Shown here piece by piece: positions 9,201 through 20,000 of a stretch of 64,000 nucleotides of DNA. A model generated the notes under the pieces. The model did no database searches and was not told the origin of the DNA. It saw nothing but the letters and a program-made list of their open reading frames with translations. Position numbers and translations under genes: made by a program. Each line of letters starts with the position of its first letter. The stretch's first letter is position 1. Source of the stretch: Xenopus tropicalis (lineage: Eukaryota > Chordata > Amphibia > Anura > Pipidae); NCBI RefSeq assembly GCF_000004195.4, contig NC_030684.2, forward strand, positions 72,523,392-72,587,391, given 5' to 3'.

Positions 9201-12200
9201 AGTCCCTAATCTCATCAGAGAGAAATTAAATCAATTCCGCCATTGTTTAAGATAAACCCGTCACATGGCTCCCCCCCCCAGTGGATGTGCGTTGATGGGG
9301 CTCCCCTCAGTAGGGAGAGACCCAGACGCACTGGGAATCAAAGTCGCTTGGGAAGAATGTACAAAGCTGCCGGGTTTCTGGTTGAATCCGTAGTTCCGTG
9401 ATGCAGGGGCCCATTCATGCATATTTATATGTTTCCTGTGCCTCTGCCTAATGGAGAATTCAACTCTGATTTGCCTTCCACACAAAGTCTTTCCATTGAG
9501 CCCTTGGACTGCAGCCGCTGCATCATGGGGTTTCTCAAAGTCTACAAATGCAAAGCCTGGGGGCTTCTGAGCGACCCAAACCCGACGCAAAGGCCCATAA
9601 ACCCCAAATGCCTGCTCTAATACAGCTCTGCTGACATGCTGACCAAGATTCCCAATATAAACATTGCAGTTCTGTAAGTTGGACCCCTGTGTTTGACTGT
9701 GACGAGGACGCTTCATTTGGTCAGCCGGTTGCACCCCCATAACAATATATTCCCCAATGGGTTCAGTAGGTAACACATCATTAGGGGCACAGACATGGCT
9801 GTGGTTTTGCAGAGTTTGTCTAGGCTGACATGGTGCTTCCACCATTTCAGGATGAACAAATGCCACAGCCTGGGGTTGTTGAGATACAGGTACCCTAGGT
9901 GGTTGTGGGCATTTGGCCTGTAAATGAGAGCCCGAGCCACAACTGAAACACCTCTTAGCTCTGTTTTGCAGCTCCTGGGCTGGCATCCCTGTGGCTGATT
10001 GGGCGGTAAAGGCCATTTGTGAGTGACCAGTAGGTACCTTTGGTGTGTAGGCTGAGGTACAAGAGCCTGGCAAAACTGGTCGTCCTTGAAGTGACTGTAT
10101 ACGGCTTTCAAGAAACTTATCTGCCAGTCTAGCGGCTTCATCTAGGGTGAGTGGTGCTCGATCCCAAACCCACACTCGCACTTCAGGGGCACATTGCTCA
10201 AGAAACTGCTCCATTAAGCAAAGTTGGCGAAGTCCCTCAAGTGTTTTAACCCCACTAGTTCTCAGCCACTGGTCAAAGGTGCGACATAACCGGCTGGCAA
10301 AGACCCAGTAGGTATCTGTAGGCTCCTTGCTAAAAGCTCTAAAGGCCAGGCGATAAGTCTCTGGTGAAATGGCATAATTCTCAAGAAGGACTCTTTTAAC
10401 CTCCTCGTAGTCAGCCCGCTGGTCGTAAGGCAATTCCCTGTAGATGTCACTGGCCTTGCCAGTTAACTTACCTGCCAGGATTTTTGGCCACTCTGCCCGG
10501 GGGACATTGTAATCCTCACAAATGATTTCAAACGTTTCCAGGTAGGAATCAATGTTCTCCTGTCTGTCATCAAATGTGGGAAAGGTAGCGTGTGTGACTT
10601 TCACTACCGGTTTGTAGAGCTCAGACCTCGGGACAGATCCTGCAGAATCCAATGCAGGCGATTGGGAATTCTGCCTTGTACCCAGAATCTCCTGAGAAGC
10701 CAGTTCAAAGACTCGCAGGCGATCTGTAGCAGAAAGGCCAGGCCCCAAAACTGTGATCCACCGATTATATCGATCCATTACAGGATCTGTAACCCTTACC
10801 CACTCATCCCCTGCTTGGGAGGCAGAACCCAGTGGAGAAGCTGCTGTTTCCTCCTCATTAGATACCAAGTGATCTTCCATAATAATAGGGCAGGTCCGAC
10901 TCTCTGGGCATTAGATGCAGCACTCCCATCTTCGTCCTGCCGCTCTGAATGTAACTCCTGGTAGTAGCATGATCTCTGCAGGGTAGGTAACTCCAGTTTA
11001 TGTAGCTGTTCCTCCATTTGTTGTCTCAAAAAAGTCCAAAATGCTCTGGGTCCTCTGGATGTATGTCCAGAACGATCCCACTGCTGCCACCAAATGTCAT
11101 GAAAATGACCTAACAAGCGTATGCTCAAACACTGGAGAGAAACCGTGTAGCATTCCAGGACTTTATTTTTGTAAAGTCCAATGACATCACACAGCGACAA
11201 ATCGGATAAACCCGTCACACCATGGCCAGAGTCTGCGCAGCTCTCTTTTCTCTCCTGCTCCCCCCTCCCACCAGAATGCTAAGAACTTCCTCCCCCTCCC
11301 TTAGAAATGTGTGATCTGAGCTATAATGGCTAGACTACAGGCAGAAAGCTACTTAAAATGGCAGCTGCAATTTTAAGCAAACAGAGATAGCATCTAAAGC
11401 TGTTTACTCAGGTATAGTAATGGTTTCTGCAGATTAAATATATTGTTCTAGGTGACACTAATGTGGCAAATCTATTAGCAGTAAAATGCCAAAATGACTT
11501 TCCTTCTCCTTTAAGAAACCTTGCTATAATTTATCTAAATACTGCTGAGTAGCCACAGAGGCAGCCATTCAAATTAAATAGGGAAAAAAGCACAGGTTTA
11601 CACAGCAGAACAGATATACTGTGTAGAATACAATGGGTTTAGTTCTTACACAGCATGATTAAGAGAGATAAATGGTCATGGCTCTCTGCAGGACTACAGA
11701 CTAAAAACCTTTTTCATATAAAGTAGTTGCCAAGAAATATTTTATTTGTAGTTGCTGGATAATCAAATACAAACTTGCAATAAAATGTAAATATATGTTT
11801 AATTTTTAATGTTACTTTTAAGTACAAGTACAGATTTATCTAGGACAGCTCCCACTATCTTCTACATGACCTTGCAAGCTTTTAGATGCTAAAGTTTTAC
11901 TTTCGAGTTGTTCTAGCTTAATAAATACTTGATCTGAAGTTATAATTCAAATTTGTAGGTTTTAATTAAAATATCTTGAATTACCCTATAGAGTACAATA
12001 TAAGAATTTGTAGTTCCCTCTGACACCACCACAGTATTCAAATGCCCTTAGGTTTGCGTCACTACTATGCCAAGGACTAAATACATATGAAATGACCTCA
12101 GTAATTGTTCATCAGTCTGTTAAGGGTTACAAAACCAGTCCTTATAAATACAAATTTACCAAGAACAAGGTAAATATAACAAGGTAAATTAAGTTTGAAA

Positions 12201-13963
12201 GCAAATCTGGCTACCACTTGCAGCAGTGGGGTCCGAGGTTCGATTCCAGCTAGGCCACTATATGCAAGTAGTGAGTGTTTTTTCCCTTTCTTTGCGTGGG
12301 TTACCTTGCTCCGCACTCCAATCGCGAGTTAAATAACGCAACCAACATTGCTTCATAATTATGACGTGTGCCCTTTTAGTGAATCAAGCGTTAAGTCGCA
12401 AAAAATAAGAAGCAATAACATTTTTAACGCATGCTATAAATAGCGCTCGTTTTAGCGACCTTTAGTGAATCTGCCCCAATGATGGGATTAACTTCCCCTT
12501 GAAACTGGATGAAATAGAAAACAATGATGGGATTAACTTTCATTTGAAAGTATGTGAAACAGAAACCAATGATGGGATTAACTTCCCCTTGAAGATGGTA
12601 CTCGACACATCAAACCTACTGAATTTTTTTTTGCCAAAAAAAGTTAACTAAATGTTAACGTAAACAAATTATGGGCTGTTTTTTGAAAAACTAAAATTTT
12701 TCAGGGAAAATGTTTGGAAAACTCACATTTTTCAAGAAACAATGGGCCTGATTCACTAAAGTGCGATAAAAATTATCGCACACTTTTTTGCGGTAAAAAA
12801 GACGCGATAATTTGCGCGCGATTCACCATAGTATTATCGCATGCGATAAATCGCCATTTTCGCATGCGGTATATCTCGCGCTAGTTTTACTGCATGCGTT
12901 AATTTCCGCGCTGAAAAGAATACGATCGCATGATTCACTATAACTTTTGCGCGCTAAATATCGCATTCGGCTATGCGAAAATTAACTCCTACTACAGGCA
13001 GGCGAAAAATTATAGAAAAGTACAGTAAATGATTTTTTTGCAATAAAATATGGACTTACAGTGTTATTTATTCAAGTATGTGTCTTTTTACTCAATTTTA
13101 CTAAAGTCTTGGCATGTATGGAATTTTGCTACTAATATACAGTACTATAGCGGTAAAAATTTATTCGCCAAAATATACAGTACTATAGCGGTGAATATTT
13201 TGTCGCGCAAAATACATTACTATGTATATTTTGGTGATTTTTTTTTCCGCGATTTTGTAATCTCGCGACTTGCGGACATTTTGTGGCGATTTTTTAATCT
13301 AGTGACATGTGCGACTTGGGGCCATTTTGTGTCAATGAGCCTGCAGCCACCAAACTGAGAGGACATGCCTGGGGTTTCTGACTTGCTACCAGGGGAGAGG
13401 CGCTATATTATCAGCGTGCTCCTGCATGCAGGATATGACCACCCACCTCCGGGGGACTTAGGGGTCCACGAGAGGAAGAGGGCAATCCTGGACGAGCTAA
13501 GAGAAGGTTTGCTCGCCAGGTTTGCCCTTGATGTGGGCCCCCGTCAGCTCCGGCGGCTGTGGTCCGACCTTAAGCGCAGGAGCCCAGAACTGGTCACTGA
13601 AATTAGAGAAGGTAATTATTGTACTTTATTATGCTTTTACAGTATACATTCAGTAAAAGATTTAGCAAGTAATTTGAACTAAAGGTACAAATGTAAGAAA
13701 TGTCAGGGATGATGAAAGTAACATAGTAACATAGTAAGTTGGGTTGAAAAAAGACATACGTCCATCACGTTCAACCATAATGCCAGTGAGGAACTGAAAC
13801 GTTGCTCACAATAAACCTCTGAATATTATTTCACATCTTTGTGACTCCTTGTCAAAATCCTGTGTGTGCTGTTACCCCATGCCTGTCTAGATTTTGTTTT
13901 GCCACAGGCACCCAGGTGTTGTTGTTCCTTATGGTGTGCAGCTTCCCAGCACTTCCTATTGTT

Positions 13964-14011
<48 letters not shown>

Positions 14012-17000
14012 AATCTATTTTCAAATACATATGCATAAATAAGTTTAAAGCAGGGGGGAAGCAGCAAGGAGCGGCCCATAGTGTGAGTCATTTAGGAAAG
14101 GGCCACGAATGTTTTAGGGGGCCCTGGCTAACAATGTCTGTGTGTCCTTTGTATTGATGTGAGGGTTCACAGGGGGAGGGGCCATTGGGGGCGTGGGAGG
14201 CCCAAAAAATGTTGTTGTGAGGGGCCCTGTTATTTATGATGGTGTATGAATGTATATATATAATATATTACACAAAATAACATCTTGCAATACTATTTCA
14301 CAGAACTTCAGCTGGTGCCTCCTCCCCAGGCCCAACCCCAGGCCCTCCAGCCTCTACCGGCCCAGCAGGCTCTACCGGCTCCAGCGGCCCGACCACCTGC
14401 AGCCCCAGCGGCCCGACCACATGTGGCCCCACCACCGGCCCCAGAGGCCCCAGGACCCAGCCAGGCCCCAGGACCCAGCCACGCCCCAGAGGCCCCAGGA
14501 CCCAGCCACGCCCCAGAGGCCCCAGGACCCAGCCACGCCCCAGGACCCAGCAAGACCCCTGAGGCCCCAGGACTGACCCAGGCCCCCGAGGATGAAGAGG
14601 CGGAGGAGGCCGCCGAGGCCGAGGAGGCCATGGAGGCTGAGGAGGCCCCGGACACATCCCCCCTTTACTCCTCCCCCAGTTTGCCCCCATTTTCCCCGGC
14701 CCTTGAGTTCCCCCCCCAGCCCCCCGGATGCCAGCCACCAGGTTCTCCTGGCCCAGCACATCGATCCATGCAGGAGGACCTGGACAATATGAGGGCTGAG
14801 CTGGCCCAGCTCCGGGGGGGAAGTTGCCCAACTAAGATGGGACTTTGAGGAACTCAAGGGCAGCAAGCCCTAAGTTTTTTCCCCCCCCTTTTTTATTTTA
14901 TTATTTTAAGTAAAAGTTTTTAGTTTTCTACTTTTGAACTGAGTAATGTGTCATTATTTTTCCTTCCTTGATATGGTATTCTATACGTTCATGTAGTTTC
15001 CCCTACACTCTTACATTTATCAGTAACAGCATCAATATGCTTTATGGTTTAAATGTTTGCAAATATTCTGGCAACAATTTTGTCTTGAGCCCATTTTGCT
15101 GAATAGTAAAACTTGCGTTAATTAGTACGTAGCGTATTTTCTGGCGAGTGTGATAACTGCCAATCCAATGTTTTGCTGCCAGAATAATTGCAATATTATA
15201 TTTGTCCCCGTTTAATAAAGTGCCCATAACATATTTGCCATTTATTCTGTGTCTAAAATCTCTAACTTAATTTAAGCCACTTTAGCAAACGGACCCCTAA
15301 GTATTTGGCTAAATATTCTTAAATGCCCCCCCCCCCATTGTATTATCTCTAGCACTTCTTTTTTTTTCTTACTTAGATTTTTATAATTTTTGGGGGTTTT
15401 TTTTGCAAATAAACTTTTATACAGCACCTCTTTAGCACTCTGTGCTCTCCCAGGGCAAAATGTCACCATTTTTATGCTGCTGATTGTCGCGTATTTCATG
15501 CGATAGGTTTGTCGCGACAATTAGCGCATGCGATAAATAGCCTGCATGCGGAAAATACCGCGCACGCTATTTATTGCAACAAACCTATCGCATGAAATAC
15601 CGCGCGTAAAAATGCAAGAGTATGCTTATAGTGAATCGTGCGAAAAATCGCCAAAATTAAGACGCGGTAAAATTTATAGCGCACACTAAAAATAGCGCAC
15701 ATTTTATCGCACTTTAGTGAATCAGGCCCAATATTGGAAAAATCGAGTACTGCCAAAAACCCATTCAGAAATCTCAAAAATATCGACTTTTTCTCAAAAT
15801 TGCTTGGTAAATGTGCCCCTAAGTATTGTAAAACAGCAATCGGGAAGACAAAGATAGAAAATGAGGAGTGCATTGTGGCAGAGGCTAAAACTAACCCTAA
15901 AAAGTGTTTTAAGTATATTAATAGTAAAAAGATGCAGGTTGAGAGTGTGGCCCCATTGAATTATGGTAACAATATGGTTACAGCGGATACAGAAAAGGCA
16001 AATGTGCTAAACCAATTATTTTCTTATACAGTAGAGGAGTCAGAGTGCCAAGACCCACCCAATAGCTGCACTGTTGCCTCAGCTCCAACTACTGTAGTCA
16101 GTAGTTGACACAGGATATGGTACATAAAGGTTTACTCAAAGTTCATATAAATGAGGCACCAGGGTCAAATGGAATATACCCTTGGGTACTGAGAGAGCTT
16201 AGTTCAGTTTTAGCCAAGTCTCTATCTCTGATATTCTCAGAATCACTTTCATCTGGTATGGTACCTATGGATTTGAGGAAAACTGATGTCATTCCTATTT
16301 AAAGGCGAAGGCAAGTCATTTTGGTATTTTACTGCCAATAGATTAGCCACTTTAGTGCAACCTAGAACGCTATATTCAGGGTTGGACTGGGGGATGAAGG
16401 GCCCACCGGGGCTGCCATCCCAGTGGCCCCGCACCCCACAAGGTGCCCCTGTGGGCCGCGTCCCCCTAACCCCCCAACAGGGGCCCCTGCCCTATGTCCT
16501 CCCCTGATTGTGTGTAAGTGAAACGCATCAGGGGAGGGACACCTACCAGTGGGGGAGTGCCAGCAGGCCGCGGCCCATCAGGTTTTTTCCCCGGTATCCT
16601 GGCAGCCCAGTCCAACCCTGGCTATATTTATTCTGTAGAAAGCTTTACCATACCTGAGTAAATAACCCTAGAAGCTCCCTCACTTTGTTTAAGATAGCAG
16701 CTGCCATTTTAGCTTGGTCTCTGTAGCTTCTGTGCTGCTAGTAGCTCAGATCACACATTCTGATAGGAGGGGGAATGAATTCTTATGAGAGGGGGAGCAG
16801 GAGAAGGGAGGGGGAGAGAGAGGAGAGAGCTGTGCAGATTTGGGCTCCAGGAATGAAGTATGGCTTTATGAAGGACAGGTTATTTGATTACTTTTTATAA
16901 TGAGGTAAGTAAGAAGATGGACAGTGGGGATGCAGTAGATGTGATCTATTTGGCCAAAGCATTTGTACAGTGCAAAAACAACTGTTTTCTAAACTAAGGT

Positions 17001-20000
17001 CTATTGGTCTTAGTGAAGTCATTTGCACATGGATAGAAAACTGGATACAAGGATCAGGTACAGAGGGTGGTTGTTAATGGTACATTCTCTACTTGCAGTA
17101 AGGTTCTCAGTGGGGTCCCTCAGGGTTCTGCTTTGGGTCCAATTTTGTTTAACTTGTTCATTAATAATTTAGGGGAGGGTATTGTAAGTAATGTATTAGT
17201 GTTTGCAGATGACACAAAACTCTGCAGACCAGTCAATTCTATCCAGGATGTGGCATCCTTGCAGCAGGATCTTATAATGGAGAAGGACCTTGGAGTAGAT
17301 AATAAACTTGCAAGCAAGCCAGGCAGCGGCTGCAAGGGCAATCAAGGTTCTGAGCTGTGTTAAAAGGGCCATAGATTTGTGGAAGGTGGGGGTTATTCTT
17401 CCACTTAACAGAGTGCTGGTAAGGCCCCATCTAGAATATGCTGTGCAGTTTTGGTCTCCGGTGCTTAAACAGGATATTATTGAGTTAGAGAGGGTCCAGA
17501 GAAGGGTAACTAAACTGGTAAAGGGCATGGAAGGGCTGGAGAGAAGGAGCTTAAGGGGGGATATGATAACCATGTATGAATAATGTTTACATTAGATAGC
17601 TGCAATAAGGAGTTGGATGGCCTTTTAGCAAGTGAGGAAATACAGGGTTATGGGTGATAGTTCATAATACAAGTTGATCCAGGGACTGGTCCGATTGCCA
17701 TCTTGGAGTCAGGAAGGAAATTCAAAAGCAGTTTGTCAAAGTGATATATATATAAGTATAAAAGGATGAATTTGGTGGACCTTTTTTTTAACATAACTTA
17801 CTATGTTACTATGTTAACTTGGGTACACTTGATAAAGGGTATTGACCCGAAACATTTTGTGTTACCACTACCTGCAATATTTTGCAGTAAATCTGTTGGT
17901 GCTCTTCCTACTTTTTTGGATTTCGCAGTTTAAGCTTGGTTGCAGCACAGAGCAACAACAAGGAAGAAAGACTTTTACACATTATATTTATACAGTTCAC
18001 CGACAATTCAGTTTTTTGCAAGTTATATATAGGCATTATATTATATATTATATCGTAATCTCTAACAGGAAGAAGGCAAGAGTGGTTAAATATACAGGGA
18101 CTGTAAAGCAGAGCCTGGACTAACTGATATTGTTGCTCGCTCTCACTTCACTCACACATTTATCTGTACAATATTAGCCTCTAGCCCCTTGCCAGTGGAA
18201 TAATTATGGCTCCAACAGACCCGCTCTGTGGCCCACCCCCCTCCATCTGCCAACCACCGCTGTTTTAAGCTTTCAAATCAAATATGGGCACTGTGGAAAA
18301 CATCACCATCTTTGGTTTTTATTACAGAAGTTTCAGCTAGGCAGAGGAGGAAGAGAGACAAACAGCATTGGGAAAAATTCAGGTTTTTTACTTAGGTGAG
18401 GTAATACTTTCAATCTATCCACTTATGCAGTGATCTTATTGTCATGAATTGCAGGTGCCAAAGTGTGCTGTGAAATGCTTAGGGCCACAATACGTCATGA
18501 AATGGTGGGGGCCACTGTGTTTGTCTTCTGGTGCACTTTGTGCTTTTAAAACCTGCCATTAGAAACATTAGTTGTATCATGAACCTGTCATTAGTTGTAT
18601 CATGAATACAACTGTGCCAAAAGCAGGCAGTGTTGTATTCATGGGGATAAGTAGGCCATAGGGCTCAATTAGTGCAGGAATTGACCCAGGCAACAACAGA
18701 CATATGGAAACTATGTGTCTACTGTTGCATCTACTTACTCCACATGCCTCCACAAAACTTTGGTAATCCTATACATATGAAAACCCCTGGCATCCATATT
18801 TATGTTTACTTCATGATACAGTATATGGGAGATTAGATACTCTAAAATGCAATGTTTGAGGTGATTTTTCAGAATTTTCAGACATTTTTATAAAATCCGC
18901 CAAGCATTGCAGTTTGGTAGTTCGGACTAGAAAGACATATTTGCCCATTTTGGATTTTCCATAATATCTGCTTTCCAAAAATATATGATTTGCTGGGGTA
19001 AACCTATTTTTAGTTGATTGTTTGGTCTTAATATGCCAGTTTCTGGAATGATTATTTCCATTCTTCTCTTCAGAAATCCCCATAAAACTATAAATATCTG
19101 GTAATGCCATGTTCATGAGACATGAAGCTTTCTAAAGGAAAATATATTTCTGTATATGCTTCTATAAGAATAACATACATAGTTGCTGTGGCAATAAGTG
19201 CAATCATTCAGCAATTCAAAAAGAGACTTTGGACTACATCAATTTGAGCAGAATTTCACAATTTCATTTGAACTCAGTGTTAGCTGTTTTATTGTACTGT
19301 CTCACTTTAAAGGACATGTCAACCCTTACAAAAAAAATTTGCCTAATAAAAGAAAACTTAATTCTAAGCAACTTTGTAATATACCTTCATTACATATTTG
19401 TAATTGTGTTTGAGTTATTTGCATATATAATTGCTATTAAAAGCAGTGTCTAAAAGAAAAATACAACTGGTGTGCCACAAAATGTGAAACTCAGTGAAGA
19501 GGCTCAATCACAATGGTGTAGGTTTCCAGCTCTGGAAACTTTTCAGAATGTTGTATTACATGAGGCCACTGATCTGTTGGAAACTGATAATGTATTTCAC
19601 AAAATGCTGAAACATAACATTACTAAGGCTGAGAGGGATGCAATTAGGAACCTTAAAAGAAATAATAACATTGTGATTAAAAAGGCAGATAAAGGGGGCA
19701 GTATTGTTATCTTAAACAAAGCTAACTACATTGACAAAGCAATGAGGCAGCTAACTACCCCGGGGCATTACAAACACATAGACCATGACCCAACCTGGGA
19801 AATTAAAAAAATGGTAGATGACACCGTGTTGTATGCTTTTGATTTCAGACAATACAAGGAATTTCTTAATAACCATGCACCCCAGAACTCCACTACTTTA
19901 TTTACTACCCAAAGTACACAAAGGGTTAAACAAGCCATCAGGTCGCCCAATAGTATCAGGGATGGGTTCTGTCCTACAACCTTTATCCCAATACGTTGAT

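Larger units (their letters stand above)
8784..11219 (-). mobile_element. Non-autonomous LTR retrotransposon encoding Gag-RRM
   Basis: Complete 2436-bp insertion with a 5-bp duplication CCATG at 8779-8783 and 11220-11224. LTRs begin TGTGACGG and end CATGACA on the minus strand. A tRNA-Leu-type primer binding site and a purine tract flank a single long ORF (10880-9261). There is no protease, reverse transcriptase, RNase H or integrase, so movement would need enzymes from a related Gypsy-type element. The shared parts of the LTRs look identical, which suggests a young insertion. The 5' LTR lacks about 357 bp of its U3 region. Confidence 0.9.
8591..11514. mobile_element. T2/Kolobok-like MITE split by an LTR retrotransposon
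   Basis: TTAA at 8591-8594 and 11511-11514, with ends AAGGAGAAGGAAAGG and CTTTCCTTCTCCTT. Removing the LTR element (8784-11219 plus one CCATG copy) leaves a MITE of about 0.5 kb that aligns with the one at 3527-4511 (shared ctcctgctcccccctccc block and agccataagcac). Confidence 0.8.
12744..15729 (+). mobile_element. Non-autonomous Harbinger-type element with Myb-like gene only
   Basis: Ends GGGCCTGATTCACTAAAGTG and its inverse, flanked by AAT at 12741-12743 and 15730-15732. Both subterminal regions are dense in tgcgataaa/tttatcgca repeats. The 2986-bp interior holds one two-exon gene (13365-14848) and no transposase. 13.7-14.0 kb carries a CR1 tail, a Penelope-like tail and a TA repeat inside the gene's intron. 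Bases 15733-15820 end in a separate MITE end (ttggtaaatgtgcccc). Confidence 0.75.
15805..17835 (+). mobile_element. CR1-type LINE, 5'-truncated, split by MITEs
   Basis: Translation fragments follow CR1 ORF2 order: [20 protein letters not shown] (15866-), then [16 protein letters not shown] and [10 protein letters not shown] to 16298. After a MITE insertion come [33 protein letters not shown] with the FADD catalytic core, and [17 protein letters not shown] (to 17580). The end is the CR1 3' tail (tggtggacctttttt, then repeated ctatgtta). Many frameshifts; inactive. It lies in MHC intron 2. Confidence 0.85.

Noticed and set aside
8956..9255. Plus-strand ORF of 99 aa inside the LTR
   Set aside because: It lies antisense in a non-coding LTR and includes a CT simple repeat read as Ser-Leu.
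12225..12262. tRNA gene
   Set aside because: Only a B-box-like GGTTCGATTCC is present; no A box or cloverleaf could be drawn.
13967..14008. Possible replication origin or cruciform at TA-rich tract
   Set aside because: A simple (TA)n microsatellite with no further structure; another lies at 23855-23888.
14298..14866. Long minus-strand ORFs rich in Gly, Trp and Ser opposite the Pro-rich exon
   Set aside because: They are antisense shadows of a GC-rich, repetitive coding exon. The plus-strand frame joins exon 1 at proper splice sites.
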